Origin: Chitinophaga rupis
GTDB lineage: Bacteria > Bacteroidota > Bacteroidia > Chitinophagales > Chitinophagaceae
Direction of reading: 5' to 3'
Length of the DNA: 64,000 nt
Assembly (NCBI RefSeq): GCF_900109685.1
Contig: NZ_FOBB01000003.1
Coordinates: 620,001-684,000, forward strand
Under the pieces are notes generated by a model. The model was not told the DNA's origin. It did no database searches and saw only the letters and a program-made list of their open reading frames with translations. This document shows, piece by piece, positions 62,482-64,000 of the stretch. The stretch's first letter is position 1; every line of letters starts with the position of its first letter. The translations under genes and the position numbers were made by a program.

Positions 62482-62516
62482 CAAATTATATAAGCACTTA
62501 TATATTTACTCACAAA
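62482..62516 (-). promoter_or_regulatory. hut operon promoter with internal palindrome
   Basis: On the minus strand TTTG (62516-62513) and TATAATTTG (62490-62482) resemble the -33 and -7 elements. The perfect dyad TATATAAG-CA-CTTATATA (62487-62504) lies between and into them, a good place for a MarR repressor. Confidence 0.55.
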
Positions 62517-62596
62517 TTTAGGGAAATTATCTTTCCGGCAAATTTTAATTCCGGCAGGCAGATAACTCCCCTTATAATTTTACAAAGCCCCTGGTA

Positions 62597-62986
62597 TTAC
62601 TGGCGCTTCACATCAAACCATACCGGTGAAGTATTGTCTACATCACCATTATAGTTAATGCTTAGCTCCTCGCCTTTCTTGATATCCCGGCGGGTAATGA
62701 TGCTCATGGTTTCCGCATCAAAATCCATCTCGTACTCACAATTGGGATCATAAGAGTGATTGTAGATAGAGCAAAAGCCTAAAGCCACACAGGAGCGGGT
62801 TTCCCGAACGCCCCATAAAAAAAGATAGTTGTGTAGTTTGGTCTTGTCTGCCTTTGCCGTATCATCAAAAGATAGTACGATCACGGGCGATGTTTCAATC
62901 CTGGTGCCGGCGGGTATCCTTTCTTTCGTAAAAACACCCCGGCCCTTTTTCTTTGTTTTTTCAATGTATAAATACGGCTTGATCAT
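62597..62986 (-). CDS. SET-domain protein (putative lysine methyltransferase)
   Basis: A 129-residue, minimal SET domain: KKKGRGVFTKERIPAGTRIE is the N-terminal GxG-type S-adenosylmethionine loop, YNHSYDPNCEYEMD is the NHS motif and GEELSINYNGD is the ELxxxY motif. It lacks pre- and post-SET zinc domains, like other short bacterial SET proteins. The protein substrate is unknown. It is a single gene divergent from the bestrophin gene. Confidence 0.87.
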   Translation of the reverse strand: MIKPYLYIEKTKKKGRGVFTKERIPAGTRIETSPVIVLSFDDTAKADKTKLHNYLFLWGVRETRSCVALGFCSIYNHSYDPNCEYEMDFDAETMSIITRRDIKKGEELSINYNGDVDNTSPVWFDVKRQ

Positions 62987-63119
62987 AGCGCTCGCTCTGT
63001 ATTCTTGTATATGTTAAGAAGCGTAAAGTAAAGGTAAAGGAACAAGTTATCAAAATCAGGCGTAAAATTTTTAGGTTTGCGGCCGGAAAAGGATATTTTA
63101 CCGTGCAAATAGTAGTATA

Positions 63120-63989
63120 ATGATCAATTATAATCCAAAGGAGTGGTTCACTTTTATCTTCCGCATACACCGGGCTGATACCGTGCGTAAGCTGGCGCCC
63201 ATGTTCCTGGGCCTTAGCGTTTATGCCGGTATAATAGGCGTGCTGGAGCTGGAGGTATTTAACCTGCGCAGGTACACTGAGCTGCAGCAGCTCTCCATTG
63301 TACACAGCCTGCTGGGTTTTGTGATCTCCCTGTTGCTGGTGTTCCGCACCAATACGGCGTATGACCGTTGGTGGGAGGGCCGTAAGCAATGGGGCGCTTT
63401 GGTGAATAACAGCCGTAACCTGGCTTTAAAGCTGCAGGCCATTTTACCGGTGGGCGATGATGCTGCCCGGGCCTATTTCCGTAACATGATCCCTAACTAC
63501 GCCTTTTGCGTTAAAAATCATTTAAGGAATAGTTTTGAACCTCAGGAGCTGGAAGCAGTGCCCGGCTTTACGCCGCAGCCCGGGCAGCATGTGCCCAACC
63601 AGGTAGCCGCTCATATCTTGATCCGCATACATGAGCTGTACCGGCAGCAGCAGATCAGCGGTGATCAGCTGATCACCATTAACCGGGAGCTGCAATCTTT
63701 CACAGACATTTGTGGCGCCTGCGAACGCATAAAGAATACGCCTATCCCGTTTTCTTACAGCGTGTTCCTGAAAAAGTTCATCTTCTTTTATGTAATGACG
63801 CTGCCCATTGGCTATGTGTTCAGCGTAGGGTATCTGATCATACCCATGGTGGTGTTCATCTTTTACGTGCTGGCCAGTATGGAGCTGATAGCGGAAGAGA
63901 TCGAAGACCCCTTTGGTAAAGATGCCAATGACCTGCCTACGGATACCATCTGTGAAAACATCCGTAAGCACGTGGCCGAACTTATATAA
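63120..63989 (+). CDS. Bestrophin-family anion channel
   Basis: A 289-residue membrane protein of the bestrophin/UPF0187 family. The N-terminal helices and the signature FRTNTAYDRWWEGRKQWGALVNNSRNLA are clear, and near the C terminus a membrane segment (PIGYVFSVGYLIIPMVVFIFYVLAS) is followed by EEIEDPFGKDANDLP. Bacterial bestrophins form pentameric channels for anions or cations. The protein is complete. Confidence 0.9.
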   Translation: MINYNPKEWFTFIFRIHRADTVRKLAPMFLGLSVYAGIIGVLELEVFNLRRYTELQQLSIVHSLLGFVISLLLVFRTNTAYDRWWEGRKQWGALVNNSRNLALKLQAILPVGDDAARAYFRNMIPNYAFCVKNHLRNSFEPQELEAVPGFTPQPGQHVPNQVAAHILIRIHELYRQQQISGDQLITINRELQSFTDICGACERIKNTPIPFSYSVFLKKFIFFYVMTLPIGYVFSVGYLIIPMVVFIFYVLASMELIAEEIEDPFGKDANDLPTDTICENIRKHVAELI

Positions 63990-64000
63990 AGGCCCGCTAA

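Noticed and set aside
1..64000. tRNA and rRNA genes
   Set aside because: Apart from the tRNA-like ends of ssrA, no T-arm/acceptor combination or rRNA sequence was recognised by eye.

Overview
The window is chromosomal DNA from a member of the Bacteroidota, most likely family Chitinophagaceae and close to Chitinophaga. Four things point there: an ssrA gene whose tag peptide reads GESNYAMAA, several type IX secretion (T9SS) proteins (PorQ, PorT-like, PorP/SprF and a giant CHU_C-type surface protein), promoters of the TAnnTTTG type, and a general gene content typical of that family. This is inference from sequence features; no database search was possible.

Layout. Positions 1-5800 are an AT-rich genomic island. 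It holds the tail of an IS3-type transposase, a Shedu-like nuclease gene, a RloA/RloB (AbiL-like) ATPase-Toprim pair and a tyrosine integrase that is split by a frameshift. The island ends exactly at the 3' end of the tmRNA gene (5808-6176, minus strand), a classic integration site. From 6.5 kb onward the DNA is core chromosome: rseP-dxr, a GH3-family protein, rplU-rpmA, a lysine-rich histone H1-like protein, a PolX-like protein, a GNAT, a PorP/SprF gene with a 2,020-residue Calx-beta/CHU_C surface protein, ahcY, pdxJ, porQ, lon, outer-membrane proteins, a metallophosphoesterase, parA-parB-DUF5683-dapB, an Rrf2 regulator upstream of cysH-cysD-cysN, a GDPD, a decayed serine hydrolase, a threonine dehydrogenase, kdsA, a DUF4382 lipoprotein, a redoxin, aconitase, DUF4421, a YfcE-like phosphoesterase, purU, a CHAD protein, a MacB/FtsX permease, the histidine-utilisation operon marR-hutH-hutU-hutI-hutG, a SET-domain protein and a bestrophin.

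The genes fall into a few functional groups. The cys genes convert sulfate to sulfite under an Rrf2 protein, with a palindrome beside their promoter. The hut genes turn histidine into glutamate, with a palindrome between the two promoter elements ahead of marR. ParA/ParB partition the chromosome. The T9SS proteins export and anchor surface proteins.

The most unusual feature is not a gene. Most intergenic regions of the core part carry degenerate tandem arrays with a unit of exactly seven bases. The unit differs between loci (for example TAATTAA, AATTACG, GGTCCAT, GTTAGCA, AGCTGTT, GCTTTCT, GATTTAC), but the seven-base phase is kept. The arrays usually come as two inverted arms, often around a terminator hairpin. 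They begin at or inside stop codons, and in at least two genes (hutG and the UPF0173 hydrolase) they encode the last residues of the protein. A short core, CGCTGCATT, borders arrays of more than one class. I know of no described Bacteroidota element of this kind.
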